DNA of 64,000 nucleotides, from the NCBI GenBank assembly GCA_900074885.1, contig FJUW01000001.1, positions 62,001-126,000 on the forward strand, in the 5' to 3' direction. The stretch is from Rhynchosporium graminicola (taxonomy: Eukaryota > Ascomycota > Leotiomycetes > Helotiales > Ploettnerulaceae). Position numbers and translations under genes: made by a program. A model generated the notes under the pieces. The model was given only the letters and a program-made list of their open reading frames with translations, did not search any database and was not told the origin of the DNA. Positions 1 to 10,892 of this stretch are shown here, one piece after another (positions within the stretch are counted from its first letter, which is position 1; each line of letters opens with the position of its first letter).

Positions 1-753
1 AGCGGATCACAATTCCACCCTAGTATGGTCACTGTAATGGGACAAGTCAACCAAGCACTTACCGGCTATGGAGCTGTATCAGTGTACGGACCACAGATCT
101 TCGAACTCCTCGGGTTCGGAACCACAAAGGCAGAGTTTCTCACGCTCGGGAACTACGTATCATATTTCCTGATGATGACCTTTGCTTGGCTGACTATCGA
201 TGTCTACGGGAGAAGGAAACTCATGGTCTGGGGTTCCTTCGGTCTCTCGACCTCTTTCCTCATCTTGACTCTCTTCGGTGGCTTGGCAGAGACTAACATT
301 CCTGCTCTCGCGGTCGAGATTCCTGGAAGCATCACACTATTCATAGCTACAGCCATTTTCGGCATTGGATGGCTCGCAACCGTATGGCTCATCCCGACCG
401 AGATCTTCCCTAGCACAGCACGCGCGCAAGGCTCAGCGATCTCGGTCATAATATGGGGATTAGCCAATTTTGCGATTACCTTGCTCACGCCTATTGGATT
501 CAATAACCTAAAATATTGGCTGTTTTTGGTGTTTGCGGCTACGAATGCTTTCGCGGGCTGGTGGACTTGGACGTACACGCCGGAGAGTGGAGGCAGGAGC
601 TTTGAGGAGAACCAGGAGTTCTTTGATAGTGCGAAGGATGAAGGGAGCTGGGTCGTGAGGAAGGTTGATGGAGGAAAGTTCAAAGGTATGCCGGGGAAGA
701 AGGAGGGTGATGAGGAGGGAGAGAGAGCACCATTGTTGAGAGGTGGGAGATAG
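1..753 (+). CDS. MFS sugar transporter, C-terminal part (5' truncated by window edge)
   Basis: The frame is already open at base 1, so this is the 3' part of a longer gene; about 250 codons remain before TAG at 751. The protein is a chain of hydrophobic segments consistent with the second half of a 12-TM sugar porter. Family landmarks are visible: the cytoplasmic loop DVYGRRK, the PTEIFPSTARAQGSA stretch (sugar-porter form of E-x-F-P-x-x-x-R-x-x-G), and the terminal PESGGRSFEE motif, which corresponds to PETKGRSLEE of the family. A short acidic/basic cytoplasmic tail follows. The likely role is proton-coupled uptake of a sugar or related polyol at the plasma membrane; the substrate cannot be read from this part. 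No break is seen in the visible portion. It is convergent with MRPL20. Confidence 0.9.
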   Translation, partial: SGSQFHPSMVTVMGQVNQALTGYGAVSVYGPQIFELLGFGTTKAEFLTLGNYVSYFLMMTFAWLTIDVYGRRKLMVWGSFGLSTSFLILTLFGGLAETNIPALAVEIPGSITLFIATAIFGIGWLATVWLIPTEIFPSTARAQGSAISVIIWGLANFAITLLTPIGFNNLKYWLFLVFAATNAFAGWWTWTYTPESGGRSFEENQEFFDSAKDEGSWVVRKVDGGKFKGMPGKKEGDEEGERAPLLRGGR

Positions 754-1915
754 ATGATGACGGATGTGCGAATGTATTGATGATCATGTAAAGGTGTATA
801 AGGGGAACTAGGAGGGAGAACTGAGATAATGAAGAGGATCGTAGAATCAACCAGGATACCTAGATGTGATAGCTTTCACAGCCTAGCATTCGGCCGTCTC
901 TGAACGTGAGTCCGGTCCGAGTCGATGGGACTGGAGACGCACTCTACGAGAGGTATCTCTCAAATATCCAAGTATTTACTTCTGAGGTACGAAGTGATCA
1001 TCTACATCAAAAGCGAGATACGACACGGGGATATAACAAAATCGTACCCAGGACCTTAACATACATGGACATATCGGCGCAGTTTGCCAATTTTCTCCTC
1101 TGGCATGCCAATCACCTGCAGTAATCTAGCCGCATGGATCATTGGCTGAAAGTACAAACAGACTTTACGAGTGATCCTTGAACAGACGTTAGACTTCGTC
1201 GAGATCGGCTCCTACAATAAATTTGCCTGAAGTGAAACAGAATCGCTCTCTTAGGCTGTCTCGAAAAGCCTGTGCTGGGACCAAGCTGATCAAAAACAGA
1301 CAAAGAGTACTTCTGGCATCTTTTGAAAGAGCGGAAGGATGAACGATGTACGAAGCATTCTCGATGGCGAGAAGGTACTTAAATTGGTATGAATCTGCTT
1401 CGTTTCGGGGGTGGCATTTCAAATCAGCCCGTACAAAATGAAGAACGGACATGGAGGACTTGATCACTAAATTGCTCTTACAACATGACCTTGAATATCG
1501 CCGCGCGACTTCAACGGGGTCCTCATGGCATATAGAATAAGGCGACTGACTCAGCATCTGCGAGTGAATCCCCGCTGAAGGAAGTTTGATGTCCTTGGAA
1601 TGGTTTGCTAAGTATGGGATGTGCCTGGAGCCAGGCTGATGGAGAATTTGTCTATTTGTGACATTTTAGTACATACGTGTAACACTCTCTTTGCTCAGAC
1701 GCCTCGCCTTGCCCACTTATGCTTTCTGGACACAATGAAATGCCCCTGTTGGACTCGAGGAATTCGTACAGCCCACATCACGTCGGGTCTCTCTTGGCTG
1801 CCATTGTTGGCAGATCGGTAGCTTCTCGGATGTTAGCGTCTGTCCTCATGATTTCCAGCATCCATCTCCTCCTCTCTGCGGCTCTTTCCGTCTAGAACTT
1901 CCCCTTCGCTGCCCT
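754..1915. other. Convergent intergenic region
   Basis: This 1.16 kb stretch separates the 3' ends of the transporter and MRPL20. It contains two ATG-started open frames, 906-1124 (+) and 1189-1557 (-, 122 codons). Neither shows a recognisable domain or splice structure. The minus-strand one is the only one long enough to be a candidate small gene, and I do not support it. Confidence 0.6.
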
Positions 1916-2539
1916 CTATTCTCCCTTGAGAGCCAGATCGATTCTCTTAGCACGATCTTCCCTAGCCTTCCTCCTCCTTGGACCCCATGACGCCTTCACC
2001 ACCTCCTCCTGATCTGCTATAAGCTTCTTCCTCTTCTCAATCCCCGGCACATCACAGTTGTCCAAGCAAATACTGATGAAATGATGCGAGCAGTTGAACT
2101 TCCGCGATAATTTGTTGTTCGTCCATTCCTCTGGGGCCTGTCTCTTCAACCTCAAGATCTCCGCAATATCCGTATCACTCAAGTGATGGTGAGGGAACTT
2201 CTGCGTCTTGTGTATTGGTGGAGGGAGTGCCGATGCAGGCGAAGACGAGAATCTAGCAGCTGTGGCGGCGAGAAGCTGTCTCCGCTTATCTTCTTTCGGG
2301 AGGAACTTCAGGGGCGTATGGAAAACTGAAGGGGCGGATGAAGGCGGATTGAAAATTATGTGGTCTTGTTGAGGGGAATCGTGTGAGAGGAAGGAAGAGT
2401 CTGGTTTGATGTTAAGTCGTTGCTTGGAACGGCGATATGAAGATTGCTGGCGTTGTGAGGAGGCATTGAGGGCGAATAGACATTGACTTCTGCCTGAGAG
2501 TATATCGAGGACTGGCCTCCTGACTATTCGTGAGTCCAT
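1916..2539 (-). CDS. MRPL20: Mitochondrial ribosomal protein L20 (mL58 family)
   Basis: A single-exon gene of 207 codons starting at ATG 2539. The product is a fungus-specific protein of the mitochondrial large ribosomal subunit (Mrpl20/mL58). Evidence: a basic, Ser-rich N-terminus suited to mitochondrial import; the conserved block around DHIIFNPPSSAPSVFHTP followed by KFLPKEDKRR; a middle SDTDIAEILRLK segment resembling a helix-turn-helix; then WTNNKLSRKFNCSHHFIS and a highly basic C-terminal helix (GPRRRKAREDRAKR). Its length matches the roughly 200-residue family. It is divergent from the Ser/Pro-rich gene at 3151. No intron or break is seen. Confidence 0.87.
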   Translation of the reverse strand: MDSRIVRRPVLDILSGRSQCLFALNASSQRQQSSYRRSKQRLNIKPDSSFLSHDSPQQDHIIFNPPSSAPSVFHTPLKFLPKEDKRRQLLAATAARFSSSPASALPPPIHKTQKFPHHHLSDTDIAEILRLKRQAPEEWTNNKLSRKFNCSHHFISICLDNCDVPGIEKRKKLIADQEEVVKASWGPRRRKAREDRAKRIDLALKGE

Positions 2540-3150
2540 TTAAGATGGAAAAGGAGTGTTGAGACGTGGAGCTCTGTATTGAAGGTTAATCTATGATAAT
2601 GAAGTCGAATCAACTGTATCCTACCAATGGAGTTGAGGCTATTTTTTTGGGCGAGGCCGATGACTAAGCCAGAACTGTGGCTCATCTTCAGGCTCAGGGG
2701 TTATCAGCGCCCTGCGAAAGCCGAACTCGATCTTCAGTGGCTGCTGAAGGTCATGAGATCTCTCAGCAGGGAACTGGAAGGGATCATCACAATGCCCTGA
2801 TCCCCTGAGCTTCAGGCTTCAGCTCCTGATACCAAGTTGCTCTTTTGAAAAAGGACAGCTCACAAATCACCATATCTTCATCTGCTTTCCCTGCCACCAG
2901 CCCGCGAAACAAAGCAAGATATGTGTTCAAGCTCTATCCCAAGAAGAAACGTCAGCTGAACGAGTAAGTACAAGTACTACCGATGGTGAGCGGGTGTGCT
3001 GAAAACTTCGGCACCGAGGTGCATGATAAATGCAGGCCTGCGTATATTAATTATATTTACACAGCATTAACTGATCCATCTCTAGCCCTATATACTTGAG
3101 CGGGCTGCCACCAGAACAGCAAACCTGTCGCGTTCCACACAATCTCCAAA
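2540..3150. promoter_or_regulatory. Divergent promoter region rich in inverted repeats
   Basis: 611 bp between the start codons of MRPL20 (-) and the gene at 3151 (+), so both promoters should lie here. The stretch is unusually palindromic. Arms 2692-2710 and 2794-2810 pair (nine perfect bases CCCCTGAGC, then 7 of 8). CTTCAG 2732-2737 pairs with CTGAAG 2744-2749. GGGATCA 2780-2786 pairs with TGATCCC 2798-2804. GCACC/GGTGC lies at 3011-3022, and the 10-bp palindrome GCAGGCCTGC at 3032-3041. Confidence 0.6.
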
Positions 3151-4311
3151 ATGAGTACATCGGAATATAGCACCCTTCAGCCGAAGGGTCCTGTTCCTGC
3201 AATCGAAGTGCCAGCGAATGCTCCAGGGGTTCCCGTTCTTGGTGAGGGCTTCCAGGAAACACGAAGAGATGTAGTATCTCAAAATGCAGAGAGGAGTGAC
3301 GGGGAACAGGAGGAAGTCACAGATGATGGGACGAAGCGGGGAAAGCGACGTTTGTTCGGGTTCGGGAGAAAGAAGAAGGACGACAAGACGAAGGGGAAGA
3401 AAAAGGAAACTCCAGCACCGTCTGCGCTTGCGAATAACGCGACAACGAATATCGCAGAGCCTATTGTAAGGAGACCCGAGATTCACAACACATCGCCCCA
3501 TAGCCCCAATTCGAACCATCCTTACCAACTGCCCTCATCACCTCACCGAAACCTATTTTCTTCCTCTCCACGAATTGTGTCACCCGCTGGGTCGCAGATT
3601 TTCGAACGTGATGTTCAAGAGAGCTCTCTCCCAGTTCCCAATTCTCCTGCGATTCCTTCACATATCCAGATCGAGAATCACATCCCTCCAGTTTTGGATG
3701 CATCTTCAGAAGCCATCACGAGCAGGACAATTGATCCTGACACTGTTGAGATCGTGATGCATTCATCCCATCAACCAGCAGCAATGAACGTCACAGGAAT
3801 GGGGCATCTCGAGGCAACTGGAGGAAGTACGACATGGGCGGACGATTTGGTTGCTCACCCAGACAAGGATGAAGCAGCTTCCAACTATGGCGCTCTTGAT
3901 AGCAGCGATATCCGGCGACTCAGTTTCGTTTCCTTCTCGGATATCGTACAGTCAGAGCATGCAGAGCACGCAGGCAGCAGGGACTCGATTTACGTGCCGG
4001 GGTTAAGTTCATTGTCATCAGGTCACAACCGCTCTCCGTCCCCAATTCGTTCTCCAGTATCTTCGCAAGGCTTCAGTGCATCGCCTCCAACGAGTCAGTC
4101 AGCATCTGTACAGGGTTTTGATATGTCACCGAAAGGAAGGCCTTTGGGTAGCCCAGCCTCCACTCATGCCCCTCTCACGGGCGGAGAATTGACTATAGAG
4201 ACCATGACTCAGGCAGTCAACCGGACTGGGTCAGGAGATCTCAGTGGCGTGAGGAGTCAGCCTATGAGCCCAACGAGCCCGGATGGCTTGTCTGACAGAT
4301 CGTTCAAGTGA
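3151..4311 (+). CDS. Ser/Pro-rich protein of unknown function
   Basis: A single-exon gene of 386 codons from ATG 3151. I recognise no catalytic domain. The sequence starts with a Pro-rich stretch, followed at about residues 62-92 by a strongly basic Lys/Arg segment (RRLFGFGRKKKDDK) that could be a nuclear-localisation or membrane/RNA-contact region. The rest is largely disordered and rich in Ser, Pro and SP dipeptides, many of them possible proline-directed phosphorylation sites (SPIRSP, SPTSP). One block near residues 252-265, DIRRLSFVSFSDIVQ, is less biased and looks like the most constrained part, possibly a short docking motif. It is likely a regulatory or scaffold protein, but function is unknown. 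Codon use and an uninterrupted frame support a real gene. Confidence 0.78.
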   Translation: MSTSEYSTLQPKGPVPAIEVPANAPGVPVLGEGFQETRRDVVSQNAERSDGEQEEVTDDGTKRGKRRLFGFGRKKKDDKTKGKKKETPAPSALANNATTNIAEPIVRRPEIHNTSPHSPNSNHPYQLPSSPHRNLFSSSPRIVSPAGSQIFERDVQESSLPVPNSPAIPSHIQIENHIPPVLDASSEAITSRTIDPDTVEIVMHSSHQPAAMNVTGMGHLEATGGSTTWADDLVAHPDKDEAASNYGALDSSDIRRLSFVSFSDIVQSEHAEHAGSRDSIYVPGLSSLSSGHNRSPSPIRSPVSSQGFSASPPTSQSASVQGFDMSPKGRPLGSPASTHAPLTGGELTIETMTQAVNRTGSGDLSGVRSQPMSPTSPDGLSDRSFK

Positions 4312-6119
4312 TTGGATTGGAGTTATGGGACAGGATGGAATGCGACGGTAGCTTAAATGATTTTTCAATTCTTGGGACAGAATATTTCCAAACATCAATG
4401 GGTATGCTTGGAATTTGCGACTTGGCTATTCGATTATTAGTTTGGGAAAGAAAAGTTTCGGGCACGCCTGATTCGAATTTGCTTAGGGCTGGTGTATGGC
4501 GCCGTTTTCTTTGCTTTTGCTTTAACTATCTATTTCAGCTTCATTATGTTCAACGAGGACGGCGAAATGCCGGTGCTACTAGGTGCTAGGGGAGATATCC
4601 ACAATACCAGCTGAAGAAGGAAATCCGAATTTACACAGCTGCACATGGCTTAGTTACATTTCATTCCTTGTAAGTGCTTGTTGATGGGAAACTGAAAAAC
4701 TGCGAATGAGGTGAGATCTTGTGTAGGATCACATTGTTTGCTCTGCACTTCCACTTCTTCAGCCCCTAGCCACCCGTCTCATTCACGAATGTTTCCTGCG
4801 ATACACAATCGGTCATGATCCAGATCCCACTAGGTTGGACGATAGATCGGACAATACTTAGCACTGTATCATTCCCGGCTATTAGCTTGTGAACACTTGG
4901 GATATCGGTATTGTACCGGTAGTTTGTACTTTCCAGAACCAGGAACCTGGAATTACTAGACGAAATGATAGACTTGTTTTTTTGGATGATGTGTTTCAAG
5001 AAGATCTCGGAGCTAGAAGAGAACTGCGCCGCGTTTTAAGCCTCGCTGTCATGGTATGTTGGGATGAATCTTGCGCTTGGGATAGACGTCTACGGAAGGA
5101 CCGAACCGTTGCATAAGTTTGGTACGAAAGATACATTTGAGGAATGTAATTTTAGACCAAGAGGTCCCAGCTACCTATACGAGTTTCTTGCATTTTGTTA
5201 TCATTTTCTATAACTATATAGCCATATTCCCACCTCTTCTGTCGATTTGTAGATTATATGGAGATTTGATTTGTTGACAGAGGTACCTTGTAATTATCAA
5301 GCAACACAAGATGACACGAAAGGAACCTCTTCGAATAAATTTCAGGACTCAAAGAGCACAAGAAGTTTATTGGCCCTTATTTCGGTAATTTGGTGGCGTT
5401 TAATTAATTCAAACGTGAGTGTGAAGCAGATCTTTCAATGAAATGATAGGATTGGAAGTAGGAGACCCGCTCTAGTAGCCGTCTATTGTATTGTAATGCC
5501 AAAGCCATGGCGTTGGCACTGGTAGCAAGAAGCGTGAGGCGCAACTTCTATCGAAGCCGAATCGACCTGGGTCAAACGACGACCACAGCTCTTTCTTCTC
5601 TTCTCGTCTGTCGAGAGTTCAATCTATTCCAATCTACAATTAAAAGCTATCGCAGCTGTTAACAGAGCTGGCTGATAAATCATTTAAAGTCTTCGAGGCA
5701 GGAAACCACTTCAGACCCTGCGTGCTTGCTCACTCGCCATCTTTTTCGACCTCGGTATTGGCCTATGGCAAGCTATGATGAAGAAAGTGTCGAAAGGGGA
5801 AATTGGAACTGGGACGACTTCTGGCACAAAGGATTCAATGCTGCTTCCAGAGATTGACGTTGGTGTAGATGAATGAGATATTTGAACGACCCCGCGTTCG
5901 AAGCCTCAACTTGCGCCTACGACATAATTATTGTATTCGCCGCAAAACCTAAATCTATTCCGGGATCTTAATACATATTGTACCTAACCACTTGATCGAA
6001 CCCCGCACTACTCTCCTGGACCGAATCGTGCCTTGTCATATCACCATAGCTAGAATTGGTTGCCCATACTCTATCCACCTCGACAGCTGGGTGGAAGGGC
6101 GTGGCATGAAAGTGCATAC
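4312..6119. other. Long upstream region of the RasGAP gene
   Basis: 1.8 kb with no supported gene. Several short open frames (for example 4308-4589 + and 4889-5116 +) lack domains. The segment from about 5400 probably contains promoter and 5' leader of the RasGAP gene. I see no repeat or RNA gene. Confidence 0.5.
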
Positions 6120-9100
6120 ATGAGCAGGAATCGGCCGATGAGCATCCTCCCGCCAGGTATGGACGGCAGACCATATAATGGACCGCATGGGAAGGATGGG
6201 GCTCTGCAGGACTGGCAAAAGAATGCTACGGACACATTGGCTCGGAGCCTGGACAGACCAAACGATTCGAATACCACACATAGAGTGCGGCCTGCCGGTC
6301 AGCAAACCATACGCCCAGTGACACCAGAGCGGCATGATTGGGAAGAAAAAGCATACGCGTCTATTGGGCCAGTGCAAACCTCACCGCGATCGATACTGGG
6401 AGGAGAGAAACGGAGGCAAGGACTTGTGTTCCAGGACTCCTATAGCACCGATTCTCTTGAAGGTGGTGGAGGAGGGCTTCTTTCTGGACCTCCAGTTAGT
6501 TTTCACTTACGGCCTCGCAATAAAACTATCAACGAGCCCCCTCATCAGAGGTCTGGATCTACGACAGTTTCAAAGAGCCGGCATCGCATTGGCTCAGTGC
6601 ATTCAACAAATGCAGCTTCGTTCCATGATATACAACCTCAGACCAATGTTTCCAACCCGCTTGGCTTTGCTCCAAATCCTACGCGGCCTTCACAATTACC
6701 AAAACCCGATCCCGTGAAGGGTGGTCGTCGGCTTACGAAGAAATCGTCGCGGCCAAAATCGACGCTCTCAGTCATGGGCGATGGCCCCCCGTCGGTCGAC
6801 TCTCTACCATTGCCAGTCACGACCGAAGATGCCAACAAAATATTAATATTAATGAAAACTTCATGTGGGCGAATGAGAGGTGAGGTGGAGTATCAAGCTG
6901 TCGAGAATGGTCCGTTGTATACAGGGATTTGCTATATTGATGATGTCAAGGGATCCTTGATGTATGAAGGCGATGATAGAGGCCCTTTTCATCTGACAGT
7001 AGTATCAGACCTACGAGGTTGTCGAGTGGAGCCAAGACTCTGGCCAGACAAGCCTCTGAGATGTCTCGAACTATCGAATAAAGCCGCAGGTTTAGAAATA
7101 TACCTCATGCCCAAGGTCAAGGCAGAATTCGATCTCTGGCTAGCTGCTCTACTTTGCTGGCAGCAGATCCGGATGACTACACTTCCTGCCAATCCTACGA
7201 GGTCTTCTGCTGGCCCTCCTCTTGCGGAGAAGACCCCTGCAATTCCAAGACGAGACTCAACGACTTCAGGCAACGGCCCGAGAAGTGGAAATATCATTAA
7301 AGTTGCAAAACTGCTTCTATGGGATAGAGGTGCTCCGTCGTCGCCAAGTGCCATCGTGCGACGTCCATCAACTCGTGACCTGCGATCATCAAGCCGATCT
7401 GGTTGGCGGAAAGTGTCTTGCATACTTCAGGATAATGGAGAACTCAAGCTCTTAACCGAGAACGACATAATTCTCCTTTCGGTCATTCAGCTCTCGCAGT
7501 TATCACGATGCGCAATACAGAGACTGGATAGATCTGTTCTCGATGAAGAATACTGTCTTGCTATTTTCCCGCAGTATACGCCTGGATCAACTGAATTGTC
7601 CATTCTCAGACCTCTTTACATTGCTCTGGAGTCACGATTGACACATGAGGTGTGGTTCTGTTTATTAAGGGCATTTACGATCCCAGAGATATACGGCCCT
7701 CAAATTATCAACGCGGAGGATGACGACGACTTGTATCTGGACCCACCACTTCCATCTACGAATGACATGTTCCGTATGGAGAAGTCTATCAGTCTTCGTG
7801 TTATAGAAGCAAAAATTCGAAGGCTTCCGCCGAAGACGGAACATGCATCACTTGGGAAGTCTATTAAAGGCGTCGACGATCCTTCATTCGGAGACTATTT
7901 CGTGGAAGTCATACTTGACGGAGAAGTTCGTGCCCGAACGAAGACCAGAAATGACACCAGAAATCCATTCTGGAGGGAGGACTGTGAATTCTTGGATCTT
8001 CCAGCCCACCTACCGAGTCTTTCAGTTGTGTTGAAGCAGCTGGAGCAGCCGATGAGCCCAAGCCACGGCTTTCTCTCCTCCTCAAGTGTGCATGTAACAG
8101 GGCCAGCCATTGATATAACATGTGGAACTGTGGAAATACAGGTCGATAAGCTGGACAGAGGAAAGGATAACGAGGCTTGGTGGCCAATAATGGACGATCA
8201 GCAAGACCCGATCGGAGAGATCTTTCTGAGAATACGGCATGATGAGCTTGTCGTCTTACTCGCCAAAGATTACCAACCGATATATGAACTCCTTCACAAT
8301 TTCTGTAGCGGGCTGACAGTTCAGATCGCACAGGTCGTGCCTACAAGTTTGAGAAAACTTGCCGAAACACTGATGAATATCTTTCAAGTTTCTGGGCACT
8401 CATTAGAGTGGTTGTCAGCTCTAGTTGAGGATGAAATTGATGGTCTGGGACGAGAGCAGCCTAATCGCCGTTTCAGGTGGAGCAGAAGGATTGGCTCCAA
8501 CGAGTCTTACGGAGGATCTGTGAGTGATCGTGAGCACCATGTTAGAGACATGGGCAGGTCCTTACAAGGAGAAGCCAACCTCCTCTTCCGGGGTAACTCT
8601 CTGTTGACGCAAGCACTGGACTTCCATATGAGACGAGTCGGGAAGGAATACATGGAAGATGTGCTGTCGGCAAAGATCATGGAGATCAACGCCAGGAATC
8701 CTGACTGCGAAGTCGACCCGTCCCGAATATCTAACGTCGACGACCTGGAGAAGAACTGGAAGCTTCTGACAACCTTGACAACTGAGGTTTGGGAAAGCAT
8801 TGCTGGCTCAGTTCAGCGATGCCCACCTGAGATCCGCCAGGTCTTGAAGTTCGTTCGGGCTTGTACAGAAGACCGGTATGGTGACTACCTCCGCACTGTT
8901 TCGTACACCAGCGTCTCTGGCTTCTTGTTTCTTCGATTCTTCTGCCCGGCACTTCTAAACCCGAAGTTATTTGGTTTGCTACGCGATCATCCACAACCAA
9001 AAGCTCAGCGGACTCTCACATTAATCGCCAAGAGTTTGCAGGCACTCGCCAACCTCTCACACTTCGGACAAAAAGAGAGCTGGATGGAACCGATGAACTC

Positions 9101-10178
9101 ATTCCTAGCCAGGCATCGACAAGGAGTTAAAGACTTCCTCGATGCCATTTGCGATATCCCAGCAGAGGCCAATAATCATGCCCTCCCAGCATCATACTCG
9201 ACTCCAATCACAATCCTTGCACGCTTGCCACAGACATCGAGGGAAGGATTCCCTTCATTGCCTTATCTGATTGATCACGCTCGCAACTTCGCTACACTGG
9301 TCAATTTATGGCTAGATGCAGTAGTGCAAAACGCACCGCCCCAAGGTTTCGAAGGTGATCTCCTCGAGTTTCACGAGCTATGTCTTGATCTCCAGCGGCG
9401 TACTGATTATTGTCTCCTCAAAGCCGAGCAAGCAGATCGCAGCGCGGATCAGATGTCTTTGCAATGGGAAGATATAATCGATACACTACATAACGCGTCT
9501 TTGGACAGCCCAGCATCGGGTCATGAGTTGGATTCCGTCATGAAAAGCGGAAGTGCTTCTAGGACAGCAACTTCAACGTCAAGCCAGAACCATAGTCCGA
9601 AGTGGACAGAATATCCGGCTGCTATCACTAGTGGGCAATCTACTACACACAAGCAGAATCACAGCTCTAGTTCTAATCATATCCATACTCCGAACGAAAG
9701 ACACAGCCACGTCCAATCCCTGACACCTGTTCAGCCACGTCTTCCACCGGGCTCGGCAGGAAGCGAAGAAGGCGGTCTGGAGAAAAGAGATAAACAGTAC
9801 TTCTGGGACTCGAAATTTGGGAACGCTCATCAGCATCAGATTGAGCAGCGCACTCTTACGATCTCTGCACATGAACAAGGGAAACATGAGAAATCTCATG
9901 ATCTGATAGATGGGGACCAGGTTAGTCCGCCTAGCAGTGGACAGAGTCGCAGTGGAAGTTCAGGAGGTGGAAATAGGAAATCTTCGAGGAGCTTCCTGGG
10001 TGGGTTGAGGAGAAAGGGGAGAGGTGATTCGACGGCTGCGGTGAATAGTGAGCAGTCGACTCCGAACGACCCGCCCACAACGAATAGAAATGATACTGCT
10101 CAACTGGTAGGCTCGATGGAGAGTACAGCTAGTATGGGGCCTAGTCTGAAGGAATTGAAAAACAGTGGTTTCATTTAA
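6120..10178 (+). CDS. BUD2: RasGAP-domain protein, Bud2/Cla2-like GTPase activator
   Basis: One long exon of 1352 codons from ATG 6120, the first ATG after an in-frame TAG at 6051. Order of domains: disordered Ser/Pro N-terminus; PH-like region about 245-360; second PH-like region about 425-525 starting at GWRKVSCILQDNGELKLL; C2 domain about 555-645; RasGAP catalytic domain about 815-1005; disordered Ser/Gln/Gly-rich tail ending in a basic patch. The RasGAP part shows the arginine-finger loop LLFRGNSLLTQ and the FLFLRFFCPALLNP motif, the structural core of the family. It should speed GTP hydrolysis on a Ras-type GTPase, most likely the Rsr1/Bud1 type that sets growth-axis polarity at the cortex. 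The PH-C2-RasGAP layout favours Bud2 over Ira-type neurofibromins, which are much larger. No intron or break is seen. Confidence 0.88.
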   Translation: MSRNRPMSILPPGMDGRPYNGPHGKDGALQDWQKNATDTLARSLDRPNDSNTTHRVRPAGQQTIRPVTPERHDWEEKAYASIGPVQTSPRSILGGEKRRQGLVFQDSYSTDSLEGGGGGLLSGPPVSFHLRPRNKTINEPPHQRSGSTTVSKSRHRIGSVHSTNAASFHDIQPQTNVSNPLGFAPNPTRPSQLPKPDPVKGGRRLTKKSSRPKSTLSVMGDGPPSVDSLPLPVTTEDANKILILMKTSCGRMRGEVEYQAVENGPLYTGICYIDDVKGSLMYEGDDRGPFHLTVVSDLRGCRVEPRLWPDKPLRCLELSNKAAGLEIYLMPKVKAEFDLWLAALLCWQQIRMTTLPANPTRSSAGPPLAEKTPAIPRRDSTTSGNGPRSGNIIKVAKLLLWDRGAPSSPSAIVRRPSTRDLRSSSRSGWRKVSCILQDNGELKLLTENDIILLSVIQLSQLSRCAIQRLDRSVLDEEYCLAIFPQYTPGSTELSILRPLYIALESRLTHEVWFCLLRAFTIPEIYGPQIINAEDDDDLYLDPPLPSTNDMFRMEKSISLRVIEAKIRRLPPKTEHASLGKSIKGVDDPSFGDYFVEVILDGEVRARTKTRNDTRNPFWREDCEFLDLPAHLPSLSVVLKQLEQPMSPSHGFLSSSSVHVTGPAIDITCGTVEIQVDKLDRGKDNEAWWPIMDDQQDPIGEIFLRIRHDELVVLLAKDYQPIYELLHNFCSGLTVQIAQVVPTSLRKLAETLMNIFQVSGHSLEWLSALVEDEIDGLGREQPNRRFRWSRRIGSNESYGGSVSDREHHVRDMGRSLQGEANLLFRGNSLLTQALDFHMRRVGKEYMEDVLSAKIMEINARNPDCEVDPSRISNVDDLEKNWKLLTTLTTEVWESIAGSVQRCPPEIRQVLKFVRACTEDRYGDYLRTVSYTSVSGFLFLRFFCPALLNPKLFGLLRDHPQPKAQRTLTLIAKSLQALANLSHFGQKESWMEPMNSFLARHRQGVKDFLDAICDIPAEANNHALPASYSTPITILARLPQTSREGFPSLPYLIDHARNFATLVNLWLDAVVQNAPPQGFEGDLLEFHELCLDLQRRTDYCLLKAEQADRSADQMSLQWEDIIDTLHNASLDSPASGHELDSVMKSGSASRTATSTSSQNHSPKWTEYPAAITSGQSTTHKQNHSSSSNHIHTPNERHSHVQSLTPVQPRLPPGSAGSEEGGLEKRDKQYFWDSKFGNAHQHQIEQRTLTISAHEQGKHEKSHDLIDGDQVSPPSSGQSRSGSSGGGNRKSSRSFLGGLRRKGRGDSTAAVNSEQSTPNDPPTTNRNDTAQLVGSMESTASMGPSLKELKNSGFI

Positions 10179-10892
10179 TGGGTGAGGCGGCGCATTGCTG
10201 CATTCTTGTGGCGGTTCTGGAAGCGTTGGAAGGAGGTTTGGTTTTAGATACTTGCATATATACCTATCATACATAGCGAAGCGAGGATTGCGCTGGGTTG
10301 AAAGGAGGATACTATTCTTTCTCTGGCTTGAATATCTTTTCCTTAAAGGCTTGAGATGGGATGCTGTGCAGCGACTCAGCGTGCACTGAGCGGGAAGGTA
10401 GAAGGGCGGAAGGGTAGGGGACATAACAAGGAGGGCCAAAATAGCAAGTGAAACGAGACACCAATATATCGCACAATCTGATCTTGTGGTTGGAAGCATA
10501 GAATTCTTGTGTGAAGCTGGCAGCATTTAAAAAACGTGACGGTGATGAGAGGGCTCGGTATTATTTGCAAACTTCAAGGAAAGCATTGTATCAGATGGAA
10601 GGAACATGAATGAACAATTCACTGTTTGACCATCTGCATCGTGAGCGCAGGGGGGGAATGCTTCTTTGGTATCTTTGCTGTTCCGCTTCAAGTACTAGTC
10701 ATGGCTCAAAAACCATTCCATCCAATCATTGCTGACATTGATCATTCTTCCTTGAACATAGGGTCGTTTCCTTCGTAAATCATCTCCATTGCCTCATACC
10801 CATTCGAGAATCAGATACTCAATTCCGATCGAAGGAAATTTGTAGCTCTGAGAAGGACACGAGCGGCGACAAGGTTAAAAGGTGAGCTAAAT
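10179..10892. other. Convergent intergenic region
   Basis: 714 bp between the 3' ends of the RasGAP and Cyp40 genes. It should hold both 3' UTRs. I see no gene, repeat or structured element. Confidence 0.6.

Noticed and set aside
1189..1557. Minus-strand 122-codon open frame
   Set aside because: No domain, no splice partners, lies between two 3' ends; composition not convincing.
5850..5910. tRNA-like A-box and B-box strings
   Set aside because: The bases flanking the B-box string do not form a T stem, spacing is too short, and no acceptor stem is found.
6060..6119. Upstream extension of the RasGAP frame
   Set aside because: Starts at TTG; first ATG is 6120 and there is no sign of an upstream exon.
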